From: Gigaspora rosea
Taxonomy: Eukaryota; Glomeromycota; Glomeromycetes; Diversisporales; Gigasporaceae
Length of the DNA stretch: 64,000 nucleotides
Reading direction: 5' to 3'
Assembly (NCBI GenBank): GCA_003550325.1
Contig: QKWP01000001.1
Coordinates: 683,233 to 747,232, forward strand
Shown: piece by piece, positions 40,330 to 51,510 of the stretch
How positions within the stretch are numbered: position 1 is the stretch's first letter
Layout: each line of letters begins with the position of its first letter
The notes under the pieces: generated by a model
Database searches by the model: none
The model's input: only the letters and a program-made list of their open reading frames with translations
Told to the model about the DNA's origin: nothing
Translations under genes and position numbers: made by a program

Positions 40330-40797
40330 ATGAATATTAAAGAAGAAATAATAATAAAAGAATTGAAAGAAGAATATTTTAAAAGAACCGGAAGAAAAAT
40401 AGAAGAATACGGATATTGCACAATTGCATCAGACATAAAAGAAATAGAACCAGAATATCTAGAACACGAAGAATTATACAAAAAGCTTGACTATTTACAC
40501 TCTATAATAATTAACAATATAGGACAATATCTTATTAAAAGAAAAGAAACTTACGATACAGTAGGAGAATTAAATATCTATAATTGCTACTCAGATAATC
40601 GCACCTGGAACAAATTAACAATAGCGAGAAGTATCTTTAAACTACAAGAACAGGTTTATCAACCCTATTTAGAACACGAGATAGGAATAGTTGCTGCAAA
40701 TAATTTATATGCAGATATAATAGAAAATATTATCCTAAGCATTAAAGGAGACCAATTCCATCAAAGAATAGAAAGCACTATTGAAAAAGCATTTTAA
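40330..40797 (+). CDS. Small-protein paralogue 3
   Basis: 155 aa, begins MNIKEEIIIKELKEEYFKRT, with ELNIYNCYSDNRTWNK, then FKLQEQVYQPYLEHEIGIVA. Same family as the 37527 and 40933 genes. The start immediately follows the previous TAA; the stop overlaps the next ATG (TAATG). Confidence 0.55.
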   Translation: MNIKEEIIIKELKEEYFKRTGRKIEEYGYCTIASDIKEIEPEYLEHEELYKKLDYLHSIIINNIGQYLIKRKETYDTVGELNIYNCYSDNRTWNKLTIARSIFKLQEQVYQPYLEHEIGIVAANNLYADIIENIILSIKGDQFHQRIESTIEKAF

Positions 40798-40955
40798 TGC
40801 AATCTTTAGATTTAGATATTTCGCAATACGATATTTCAACATTAATAGCATTTATATTATTAGTCATAATAATAATATCAACACCTTTATTATTAGTTTA
40901 TTGGATAAAAACAAACCCATATAAAAATACAAATGAGTTACAGCTCTCAATCTGA
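40797..40955 (+). CDS. Very small membrane protein (52 aa)
   Basis: ATG overlaps the preceding stop. Starts MQSLDLDISQYDIST, followed by a long hydrophobic helix (LIAFILLVIIIISTPLLLVY) and a short polar tail. Ends UGA (40953-40955), or four codons later at TAA if UGA is read. It overlaps the next gene's start by 23 nt. Confidence 0.5.
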   Translation: MQSLDLDISQYDISTLIAFILLVIIIISTPLLLVYWIKTNPYKNTNELQLSI

Positions 40956-41548
40956 ATCAACCAGTAATTATAGATCACAATACTTTAGCCATTTAGCAAT
41001 AACAAGAAGGATAAAACTAAAACTAAAATATATTAGACCAGAATATTTATTTGAACAATATCATTTATTCCTTGTAAAACCAGAAGATTTAGGAGAAACT
41101 AAATATATCAAAAAGAACAAGAGAAAAGAACCCATAGAGGTTTTATATAAAAATTTAGAGAAACTAAAATCAGATCTAAAAGTAGAATTATTTGAACTAG
41201 CACTACAATACGAATCTAAAAATAACGAAACACTCAATATACATAATTGTTACGAAAACGAAGAATACTGGAAAATAGTATACAATTAGAAGAATCAATC
41301 TGACAATAGAATACCAAGAACAAACCTATAGCCCATACTATCAAGTGCAACCGGAAAAAGAAAAACAAGAGCGCTTACAAAATTCCTATATAAAATTCCT
41401 TGAAGAATTATACGAAAAACAAGTAGGAATTTGGATAGCAAATCATTATACAATAGTAGAAACATACGAAGAACTTGAAAAATACCATGAACGATATTGG
41501 GAACGAGAACCTATTTCAATACTGGAACAACCCTTACAATGAATATAA
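40933..41548 (+). CDS. Small-protein paralogue 4 (frameshifted)
   Basis: First frame 40933-41289 contains TLNIHNCYENEEYWKIVYN. After a shift it continues EYQEQTYSPYYQVQPEKEKQ to EQPLQ, UGA (41540-41542), ATA, TAA. The order NC-motif then Q-E-Q-x-Y-x-P-Y is the same as in paralogue 3. It overlaps the start of the Nudix gene. Confidence 0.5.
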
Positions 41549-42629
41549 AATAATATCATTCCTCCCAGAACGAAAAATGACCCAATTAATACTATTCGCA
41601 GAAATAGAAAATAAAACATGTATATTACTAGCTCAAAGAATAAATCCAAATAAAGACTTTTATTTAAAATTAAACGGACCCGGAGGAAAAGCAGTCCATA
41701 AAAAGAATGAAAATATAGATGTATGTGTAATAAGAGAATGCTTTGAAGAAGCAGAAATTGTTCTAAGAAACGAGAAATTATTAAAAATATTTGAAGAAAC
41801 ATGCTACTCAACTAAAGAATGGAGAGCAGAACCTTGCCTACAAAAAGAAGCGAAATATATAGTAACCCTAGCAATCTACCTACACCAATTAGAAGAACCA
41901 CCAAAACACATAGAACCACATACTTTAGGACCATGGAACCTCTACAAAATAAAAGACTTATTAAAACACTGAAATGAATTAGTACCCGTACTTTGAGAAA
42001 ATATAGAACTAATAGACGGAAAAATAAAAACCTACGAACAAGACGTACTAGAATTACCCATAAATATACAAAAATTAGGAGAAATAAAAATAAAAATGAA
42101 AATGGAAAAACAACCACAACGAACTCAAGAAACCTTCAACTTTCTAAACGATATAGATTTAGAAATACCAGAAGAAGAAATACCTGAAATCATGGACGAA
42201 CAATTTCCGGTATTGGCACTAAACTTTGGAAAGTTATCATCATATGAAATCCAGACTTTAATCAAATATAAGAAAAAGATTCAGAAATCGATTAGACCTC
42301 TTAGAAGAATCGAACATAAAATTCAAACAATAGAAAAATCATACAAAGGATTCAAATACTTATCTATATTTAACAAAGCGGAAAGAAAAATATTAGCCCA
42401 AAAATTCGGAGAAAATCCAACAATAGCGGAATTATCCCAAGAAAATACAATATTACATAAATTCCGGAATACAATATTTGAATTTGAAATTCACAAAAGT
42501 TCCACAAATAAACTAACGTACCTCAAACTCCGCCTATCTAAAGATCAAACTCAGATAAACGGTACAACCAACGGTAAACAAACCTGGGAATTCTTCCAAA
42601 AGAATTATTCGAAATTACCCCTAATTTAG
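41475..42629 (+). CDS. Nudix hydrolase with C-terminal extension (two in-frame UGA)
   Basis: 41475-41972 carries a Nudix domain: LNGPGGKAVHKKNENID, then VIRECFEEAEIV, where the final Gly of the box (REx2EExG) is Glu. The UGA at 41970-41972 and another at 41994-41996 are followed in the same frame by an ORF to TAG/TAA 42629 (FNFLNDIDLEIPEEEIPEIM, coiled-coil-like C-terminus). The 123-bp interval between the two track-visible halves has no TAA or TAG despite its A/T content, which favours one 384-residue protein with Trp at both UGA codons. It would remove damaged nucleotides, as in A's dNK-Nudix. Confidence 0.6.
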
Positions 42630-42646
42630 TAATTCCCGGCAACACA

Positions 42647-42831
42647 AAATCCGACCACACTGTGCAATACTATAGCCGATGCATTGGCCTCTGCAGATCC
42701 ACCAATATGAGTCAAATTTAGGTGCGTCAAAAATTTTGGGGTGATCTGCAGATCCGCCCATATGAGCCACACAAAGTTAATTTTTCATATTACATGAAAT
42801 CTGAAAATTTCGGTTAGTCAGGTCGGATTTT
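42647..42831. mobile_element. 185-bp MITE-like unit at the 3' end of element B
   Basis: Flanked by AAAATCCGACC (42647-42657) and GGTCGGATTTT (42821-42831), a perfect 11-bp inverted repeat. Inside are two direct copies of CTGCAGATCC[A/G]CC.ATATGAG (42691-42714, 42746-42769). No coding capacity. Target-site duplication not evident. Confidence 0.5.
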
Positions 42832-43186
42832 TTTAATTTTTTTTAATTTACTGTAAATTAATAGGATAATATTCGCATCTATGATTAGCCCATGTAAAGT
42901 TGATTATTCATTTTACATAATTAGTCAGTCACATTATATATATATATGTATATATATATTTTAATAATCTTACTGTTATATAAAATTTTTTAGTGATTTT
43001 ACCCTATACACGTGGCAAAGCACGTTTACAAAACTAGTAAGTTATAATATTGCAATTATGTAGTTAAAAACATAAGAATTGAAAAAAAATTACTAATTCA
43101 ATAAAGTAATTTTTGTTAATAATAATAATGTTTATAAAAATAATAAATTAAAAGGCAATAATAAAAATATAATTAATTAATTTTTA
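42832..43186. other. A/T-rich spacer, no gene
   Basis: Contains an AT dinucleotide run (~42936-42960) and, from 43039, the first bases of the 11-kb duplication. Nothing else is seen. Confidence 0.6.
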
Positions 43187-45465
43187 TCATTTCGAACCAA
43201 TTAAAGCAGCAGCTTGTGACCATAAAATTGAGTTATTTTTAACATTTTTCTCATCATAAAATAATCTAAATTTAGCTTGTCTAAAGGAAAATTCCAATAT
43301 TTCATCAGGATTTATTTTGCTATACATTTCAGTTATAGGTAATCTGACATATGTTCCAGTCAAAGGAAAGGGGTTTGGCATTAAAGTATTATTTAGTAAA
43401 CCCAATTTTTCTAAAGAATTAAATATTTGGGTTGAGTTAAAAACAGCTCCACCAGGAAATGAAGCATAAGATAATAAAGGATTGGATGCAATCCCACCAA
43501 CAGCAACAGTTGTCACATTATTATATTCAACAGCATGTTCAGCGATAATAGCACATGCTGATCCACATAAACCATTAGTTAAAATAATGTAATCTTCAGG
43601 TTCCAAGGAAGTGGAGTAGTTAAATTTTGAATAAGTTGAATAATCGCATTCAGACTAGAATCACTTGAAACAAATTTATTGGAATAATTCCCCATAACAC
43701 CGCCACGTGCATAAAAATTATTACCAATGAAGTCATCAGTACTTGTAAAATTAGCATGAGTTTTTGAATTAACCTGACCACTCATATCGAAAATATTATT
43801 TAGAGTTGCAAGTTTAATTTGTTCAGTAATTGCAAGTTTCATTTGTTCAGAAATTCGGATATCATAGTCAAAAGTAGGATAAGAATTAGGGAATAAGAGC
43901 AAATTAAAAAATAAGGCAACAGTAACTTTTCCACCATTGTTGTTAGACAAGTCAAGAACAATCTTTAATAAATAAATAAATAAAAATAAATATAAATGAA
44001 TAATAATATATAAAATGATATTTTGTACGTATATATATAAAAGAATCAAACACAAATTTTATACTGTATAAGAAAATTATTTACCTTTTTAACACCTGTA
44101 TTTGCTAAATCTTTAAAACCTTGAGTTACATTCGCAACCATGGCATAACTTAGTCCATCAGGATCTTCAGAAATAATTTTAACAACACCAAAATCTTGCA
44201 CTTTAAAAAATTCCACAAATTCATTGACAGTCCTTATTATCGCTACACTTTGATCTCGCTCTGCTAATATTCCATTAACGACATTGAATGTTTTTGCAAT
44301 CTTCCGAAGTCCTAAACTAGAAGATGCAGGTTGCTTGCTTCCTTTTGTAGGATTACAAATATTATCAAAATAGGATTTCGAATCATTAAACTTATTTAAA
44401 ATTGTACTACTAGCAAAGGCAGTCCAATTTCTTTTAACATTAAATTCATTAGTATTATTGCATTTAAGCGTGTAAGTGATATCTGACTTCGCTGGTAATT
44501 CAGTTCGTATAGCATATCCAAAGTCAAAGGCAAAATTAAGAGCACTATTGAATCGTACACTAGGATCTCTTGATGCAACAACTGAATTTTTGGCATAATC
44601 AGAAATTACATTGAATGCTTGTTGACCATCAATATGAGTTACTTCACAATCATTATTAGATCGGTCAATAGTATCATCAAAACTTTAATTTTCTAAAAAC
44701 AGAGTTAAAAAGGCATTACTAAGACAATTTAAGAGTTAAGAAGGTATTACTAAGTAAGATTTAGATAAATGATAAACACGATTTACCTGCACCCCATTAT
44801 CAACAACAGAATAAAATGTAATGTTCATATAAAATATAAATGTCATGAAGCAATCTGAACCAAACTTTGTATGCGGTTCTTTTAAATCATTAATAAGATG
44901 TTGAACATCGATCTATTACCATAAGATTATTAATATAAAAATTAAATAATAATTAAAAAGTAATACAGTGTAGTTATAAAATAAATTAAAAGAGTTACTG
45001 TAAAGTCATGTAAAGTTGTATAAGATTTATTCCGAAAAAGTTCTAATTCAGCTATTAAATCCATTGATCTAAAGTCAAATCCAGGTTGTGGAGGCTCTTT
45101 TGCTTTATCCAAAAATGAATAAAATCCACCGATAAGGCCAGTTAAAGTATCAATTGTCTGCGATTTTAATATATACAATATGATCGATCAAAATACATTA
45201 CATATAACTTTTATGCATGTTACAAACCTATTTTATGCACATATACAAATTTAAATACCTTAGAAGCAACATCTTTATCAAACGGAAAACTTTCATAGCA
45301 ATCTTTGGCATCAGCATAACTAAAATTAGTTTTTTGCGCTGTAATAAATTCATTATAAATTCTTGCGCATCCATCAGAAACAGATGTCTGTCGTGAAATT
45401 ACATAAGATTGAACATTCGCGGTCGAGACGAATAAAATTACGAAAAACACAATGTAGACATTCAT
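43187..45465 (-). pseudogene. Secreted S41-family peptidase-like gene, copy 1 (two frameshifts)
   Basis: Five exons by GT-AG junctions: 45465-45259, 45157-44999, 44912-44787, 44692-44085 and 43962-43187. Signal peptide MNVYIVFFVILFVSTANVQS. The last exon holds the core: IVLDLSNNNGG and TNGLCGSACAIIAEHA with the likely nucleophile Ser, then FPLTGTYVRLPITEMYS. Relative to copy 2 there is a one-base loss at ~44682 (exon 4 start) and another at ~43607 (LPWN against LPWKSEDY), so translation is broken twice. S41 peptidases act as C-terminal processing or tail-specific proteases; fungal secreted members act outside the cell. If the lesions are consensus errors the gene may be intact. Confidence 0.7.
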
Positions 45466-48420
45466 ATTTAATAATTAATTTCTAGTGTTTTAACGCATTA
45501 AAAAATATCGACGTCGCATTTTTAGGACTTATTTATTGTGATTTTGTGACATTTCTAGAATTATTTCAGCGGAGATCAGAACCTTTTTCACATTGAACGA
45601 ATAATAAATTTAAAATTTTTTGTTTTTGTTTACTCTCATAACTTTCATTGTTAAAATGGATAAATTTTGCTTTTCAAGTCCGATAATAGTGATCTGTTTA
45701 ATACTCAATGAAAGATGCATACCATTATGGCGCAGGCAATTTTTAAAATTCGTTAAGGTTAGGCTAGGGAGTTTCAGATATTATCAAATATGGAAATCAA
45801 TTTACAATACAGTATAGTAAAAGAATACTTTATAATCTCTAGAATCTCTAGAATAGATTTATAGATCAATACAGCCTCATGAGCAGAGATGGGCACCATG
45901 CGCATGACTGCATGCATGCATGCAGTTAATTCTGGCCAGCATTAAGAAATTAAATCATAACTTTGGTCAAAACATGCATGCATGCATGTACGCATGTGCA
46001 TGCTAAAATGAAAAAATTTTGCATTTTGCCCATCTCTATTTATAAGGTAGTTGTTTACCAAATCAGAAACAACGATGCCCATAAACTAGATAGACTTATA
46101 TGGAAGTATTAAGAATTTTCTAATTGTACAAAAAAGTGTGTCCAAATTTGGTAATATTCGATAGTGTAGGGTCAGGGTTAGGGATTTTCCTCTGGTTCAC
46201 ATTTCAGGTCTTCACAATTAGTAAAATTGTCCAACGAAAACGTTTTGTTAGAGTACAAAAGGTGGTTTCTTATGCTGATTTTTGAGTTATGAGCGATTTT
46301 TCAGAACGAACGTTTGTTTTAATTTTCCTGATCGTGTTACGTTACATCTAGAATTTGATTCGTAATCATGAGATCTAAATCTAGTACACATTTTTGGTAT
46401 TCATGAAAGATCGAGTATGACAAATAAAAAATTATCATATTGTCCATATACGCAAATTTGAGTTGTCACTCTTTAAATTTCTAAAATAATATAGTGGTAT
46501 ATTATATATTTTACATAGTATCAGGTTGTAGTCCAAATAAGCTGCTATATAGGTATTCGTAATTATGGATCTTTTTTAGTACATGTAGTCTTACACTAAA
46601 ATCAATTGATATTTTATTAATATGGTTGCCTATACTATCTATTCTTGTTACTTTGATTTGTATTAGTGTTATTTGTTGAAGTTCTTTGTTATACTTTTTA
46701 GCATTTATTATTCAAATGATATTATTTTTTTTGTTTTTAAATGCTCTACGTTATTTATTTATAGTTTATTTTTAAATATTTAGTGTTATTTTTTTATAGT
46801 TTATTTTTAAATATTTAGTGTTATTTATTTATAGTTTATTTTTAAATATTTAGTGTTATTTATTTATAGTTTATTTTTAAATATTTAGTGTTATTTATTT
46901 ATAGCTTATTTATTTTTCATTTCATATCAGATATTATTTATTTATAGTTTATTTTTAAATTTCATATTATTTATTTATAGTTTATTTTTAAATTTCATAT
47001 TATTTATTTATAGTTTATTTTTAAATTTCATATTATTTATTTATAGTTTATTTTTAACGGTTTTTATAAATCGCACTGGTGAAACTAATTAGTTTCAGTG
47101 ATGAAACTGGTGAAACTACAGTGCAAAATTTGTGATTTGGTGAAACTGGTTAAACTGGTGACACTGGTAATGCAACTAAATAAATTCATTTTACTCTATA
47201 TACCAAACTCTGGTTATAACAAACGATTATTAAATGGTTTGTTTATAACTAGATTTTGGTATTTAGAGATTCTGTGTAGAGAAAGATGTAGTTTCACTAG
47301 TTTTACCAGTATATCGTCATCATCAGTTTTTACAAGTATTACTGTTTCACTAGCTCACTAGTTTCTCCGGTGATTGGTGAAAACTGGTGTGGTGTATCGT
47401 TTCAATTTCACTATCTATGCTCGAAGATCTTTAGTGTAACATATGTAACATTAATATTTCAAAATTTTTGTTTGCTTCAGTTTTTTTTTTAAATTTAGTC
47501 TATGAAATCAACTTTTGGCTTCTAATAAAAAATTTCTTGCAAAATTCTACCATATACTATGCCTTAACATTTAGTTTTATTTATTATTTTTTTTGTTATT
47601 GTGTATTTTTTAAATCCATTTCTTTGTTTTAATATAATTTTAAGAACTTTATTTTTTATTATTTATAATTCAGAATTTAGGTCTCATAACTTAAGTTTAT
47701 ATCAAACACCCACTCAATATATCAGAGGCAAATTTATAATTAGTCGGAAATTGAATTAACCAAGTGAGTTATCATTCTATCATTTCGATACAAATCAGAG
47801 TGATTGCAACCTATTTTTTTTCTTCAAGAATATACTTTTGATAAAGGTCTCTCAGGCGTTACTTTTACAATTTTTTTTTTTTTATCAAAGCATAATAAAC
47901 AATGAATTCTCAACATATTTCTAACCTATGCAAAAAAAAAATGACTAATTTTATTTCAATGCTAGAAGGTTTTTAAAAAAATTCGGCCCTTGATACAAAT
48001 GTTTAATTACAGCTCATCTTTTAGCACTTAATCAAACTTTATGTATACTGTTATTCATTCTTCAACCACCCGCAAAAAAAATAAATAAATTAATTAAAAT
48101 AAAGGTTCAACCTAAAATATATTAATTTCTTACAATTTCATTGTATTATATGTTGTCGTAACTGGCACAGGAATGCTTATATGAAATCAACAGTTTTTAA
48201 TAAATCTATGTACAGGTATTACAAGATAGATTTAATACTTGAGATCTTAATGTCGATAGTACCGTTATTTTGGACTTAGTCAATCATCTACGTATTCAAA
48301 TAATGATAACACACGTCTTTTTAGTAATGTAACTAATAAATTAACAAACACTCAAAAAGTTTTTTATCATATGTGGTCTTTGACTTAAAAATGACCTTAT
48401 TGATATTGGTTATAATTAAA
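45466..48420. other. Noncoding host DNA between S41 gene and mini-element (copy 1)
   Basis: No supported gene. It holds a palindromic ATGC-repeat stretch (45905-46005, with GCATGCATGCATGC on both sides of a TGGCCA-containing spacer), a short TCAGGGTTAGGG telomere-like tract (~46170), and the minisatellite at 46730-47060. ORFs at 47098-47361 and elsewhere are A/T-rich chance frames. From 47065 on there are many scattered TGGTGAAACTGG units. Confidence 0.5.
46730..47060. repeat. A/T-rich minisatellite, copy 1
   Basis: About four to five ~34-bp units of TTATTTATAGTTTATTTTTA ending AATATTTAGTG, followed by about four ~31-bp units ending AATTTCATA. Copy 2 (57880-58075) has fewer units of both types. 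Confidence 0.7.
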
Positions 48421-48532
48421 GCTGCAGACATTAGAATATTAATCAACATATAGCATGATGTATGTGACGTCACTACCTAAATTTTATATGACGTAAGTGA
48501 CGTAAAATGACGTACTACCTTTGAACTGCAGC
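48421..48532. mobile_element. TGACG-rich mini-element, copy 1 (damaged end)
   Basis: GCTGCAGACATTAGAA at the left; the right inverted copy has lost part of its arm (only CTGCAGC is left, versus the fuller TTCTAAATGTCTGCAGC in copy 2). The interior has four TGACGT units, one as TGACGTCA, a CREB/ATF-type consensus. Confidence 0.55.
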
Positions 48533-48939
48533 TCTAGTTATAATATTATAATTGAACTTTCGAAAATAATTTTAAACATCGAAACTATACTGACATTGAG
48601 AAATCTTCGCTCAATGTTTGAAAAAATTATATTTACTATTAGAAAATTTGGTATTTTAATCAATTTAAAATAATACGTGGTGTGTGATGTATGAAAACCC
48701 GGGGGCACGCTAATTTGAAAAAATTGATAATCCAAAATATCTTATTTTGTATTTTTTTCATATTAAAAAATAAGGTTTTCTAAGGATAAAAATATATTAT
48801 GTAATTGGAGCTGAAAATCCTTCATTTATAAAATGTTATGGTACAGTATATCAAAAAGCGAAAACGGAAACTATCCTCATATTAAAATACGCAACCATGG
48901 TTTTTTTTTTTGCGTCGGAATCTTCGAATCTATATCAGA

Positions 48940-49520
48940 AATTAAATGGAAAATAAGCTAGACTTGTTATTTAGACCTTAAGGCAATTCATTCCAAAGGA
49001 ATTATTCATCAAGATCTGCACAGCGGTAACATATTGCAAAACAATATGCGTAGCGTGAATCTTGCGGACATGTGTCTTTCGATCCAATAACTGAAACAAA
49101 AAGATGATGAAGTTTATGGGGTTACTTCATTAATCCAGAAGTTCTAAACAGAAATAACATACTATGACATAGATATTTATTCTTCAGCATAATCATTTAG
49201 GTAACATTGTACGCTAAATCTGAATTTTATTATTATAAATTAGATGTTTTAACTCAGATAATTCAATACTTAAGGGTTTGCGATCGCACATTAATGAAAA
49301 ATCAAGTGAACTTGATTGCAATGAAGATTTGGAAAATGGCAAGATGAACAAATAGTTACAGAGCTAAAAGAAACGAATACAAACCAATAATACTTAAACT
49401 TATTGAAAAATCATATTTAGATACTTTGAAACAAACCAATTCCTTATATTGATTCTAATTTAAATAGCCAAAAACAACAAGATTTAACAATTTGTTCAGA
49501 TTTTTAAACTGAAATTAAAA
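48940..49520 (+). pseudogene. Protein-kinase relic, copy 1
   Basis: AIHSKGIIHQDLHSGNILQN is the catalytic-loop region (HxDLHSGN), followed by a degraded activation segment (NLADMCLSIQ) and, in shifted frames, EVYGV, INPEVL and an IYS..IIMWEL-like block to YEPIILKLIEKSYLD-like remains near 49420. The style is that of the expanded Glomeromycotina kinases. No open frame is left. Confidence 0.6.
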
Positions 49521-51100
49521 CAAAAAATAAGTATTGCAGATCAACAGATCACATCTCTCTGAACGCATTGCAGACTGCTCTGGTATCAGAAACTATCGTA
49601 ATATAGAGGTCTAGCTAACATTAACTACCCACAAACAATACTAAACTATTGATACTACAAAATACTATACTTTCACTAATCTAAATCCTAATAGTGTCAG
49701 GCACCGAAAGAGGTGTGTCTGAGTTATTAGAGTGGATAGATTAGAACTCTGGATTATGTCACGAATTTCTAAATTAAGGCTACGATAACTATTGGTTTAT
49801 AATACTACTAACTACTAACTCAAAAGTGCTTATCGGGGAATTACTAGAGTTAACACTTCTCGAATTTCGAGGGTTCAGACTCAACTTAGTTATCCTTTAT
49901 TATTGGGAGAAACTCCCTTTATATAATTATTTCATACATATAACGGAATTCTAGGTTCTAATTATTCTTGTTACTTGAATACCAGCAGTATGCAGTGAGG
50001 AGTCGATTTTGCCTTTCACAATATACGTATGTACAAATGTAAAGTTAGGGTGTTCAATATCCGTATTGTCAACAGAACAAATAATCAACTGCGTCGTAAT
50101 TTTTATATTGGGAACAATAACGTGACAACACTGATTATAAGTATTGTATGTTTTCCTCCCTCTTACATATGAACGTTAATCAACTAATCAACTTTGAACG
50201 GCCTAAATTCTAAAGACTGCTCCCAAGTCTTTTATTCATATTAATTTACTTCTAACTACAGGCTTCAACTGAATAAAGTTTTGCATTTGGCTTTAATAAT
50301 CTCTAACAATAAAATTTTAAAAACTTTACTAAAATCAGAATTCATCTTTTTTTACCATACTGGATTCAATTCCTGAAAATTTTAATTTTATATATTCTGA
50401 CATATAATATTACTTGTTCTTTTGTTTCTAAAACTTTGATAGTACAGGGTTAGGAATGACATGGTAAAAATTTAAATTTGCAAGTTTACAGGCAGGTTTT
50501 CACCTGACAGAGCTTTCACTTTCTGTCGTTTTAAATCTTCATTCTTTCGAAAATATATGGCAAAAGAATTAAGTTTATAAAGGATTTGCCTGACACTCAT
50601 TTTAAAAGATTAGCAAAAATTGGTATATAATTCGTATTTTTTATCAGTAAATACATTTCTGGCGATTATAACGTTTAATTTTTAATCTGCATCCTTGATA
50701 CGATATATAATTTACACATTAAATTTTTTTGAGTAGTTTTCATAATATTCTTTATACCACCATGGCTTTTTCTACTTCACATAGCTTTCCACACGCCTTG
50801 CTACTTTTTGTGAGCAACATATTCTGGATACGTTCATTTCACCGACAATCAAGTCAACGACACTCGTTTTACCGACAATTACAGCTGTTTTCATAAATTC
50901 TGGGACATCTTAAAAAATTTGCCGAATAATTCTTCGGCCGAATTTTCGGTATAATAAAAAGCTGTTTTCATAATTTCTGGGCTACCCTAAAAAATTTGCT
51001 GGATCTATTCTGCCGAAGTCGATAAGTTATTGTTTTCGTATGAACGGTATAATAAAATAATTGCAGTAATAAAAGCTATTTTTGTTTAATAATGATCATT
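49521..51100. other. Noncoding host DNA (copy 1)
   Basis: No gene seen. It is matched in copy 2 (60561-62150) with small indels. Contains inverted motifs around TCTTCGGCCGAA (~50930) and TTCTGGG.CATCTTAAAAA / TTCTGGGCTACCCTAAAAA direct repeats (50900-51000). Confidence 0.5.
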
Positions 51101-51510
51101 TTACGATGTCACAACAATAATGCCAACGATTTTAAATAATGCTTGCCCAACATGTTGATGTGTTTAGTTTGTACGAAAATTATGTAAAAAACTGTTCATG
51201 TCAACCAATAAACCTTAACAAGAAATGTAAAAAAGGAATCGAATATAAACTAGACTTTTATAACAAATATATTACTTGAACAGGTGCCACTATTAAAAAA
51301 GTTAAATATGTTTATGAATTTATCGACTGGCTTAAAAATGAATCTCAGGTTAGAATTCCAATCGACCAAGATATTATTAATATTTGTCGAGAATGCATGA
51401 AGAAATACGATAAACGAAATCAAAATAAAAAATTTTATATGTTTATATTTATTTATATAATTTTCTTCTTCGACAAGAGACGAAAAATAATTAGAAATAA
51501 ATAATGCTTT
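51100..51510 (+). pseudogene. Fragment of a Cys/Lys-rich host gene, copy 1
   Basis: Plus-strand reading ...SCQPINLNKKCKKGIEYKLD, FYNKYIT, UGA, TGATIKK, then VYEFIDWLKNESQVRIPIDQ and NICRECMKKYDKRNQNKK. The UGA is CGA in the third copy (63,750), so it is a plain C-to-T nonsense change. No family recognised. It recurs at 62150-62560 and 63560-63790. Confidence 0.45.

Larger units (their letters stand above)
23295..42646 (+). mobile_element. Giant element B (same family as A, more intact)
   Basis: All coding potential is on the plus strand from 23801 to 42629, in the same order as A: membrane proteins, small charged proteins, Gag, protease, endonuclease IV-like, RT and RNase H, IS1595-type transposase, zinc-knuckle proteins, small-protein array, Nudix. 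The 5' end lacks a TIR in the proper orientation, and the shared leader block lies only ~155 bp from A's end, versus ~1.1 kb inside A's TIR. This fits insertion of A into the B leader. No 3' TIR was recognised after 42629, so the right boundary is approximate. Confidence 0.7.

Noticed and set aside
1..42646. Fragment of an endogenised giant DNA virus
   Set aside because: dNK, Nudix and endonuclease IV would fit, but no major capsid, DNA polymerase B or packaging ATPase is seen and the core is Gag/RT.
1..42646. Linear mitochondrial plasmid with its own DNA polymerase
   Set aside because: TIRs and UGA=Trp would fit, but no family B DNA polymerase or phage-type RNA polymerase gene was found, and the flanking DNA (spliced S41 gene) is nuclear in style.
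45905..46005. CRISPR-like spaced repeat (ATGCATGC stretches)
   Set aside because: Only simple ATGC repeats in inverted arrangement with no regular spacers; a hairpin-prone microsatellite.
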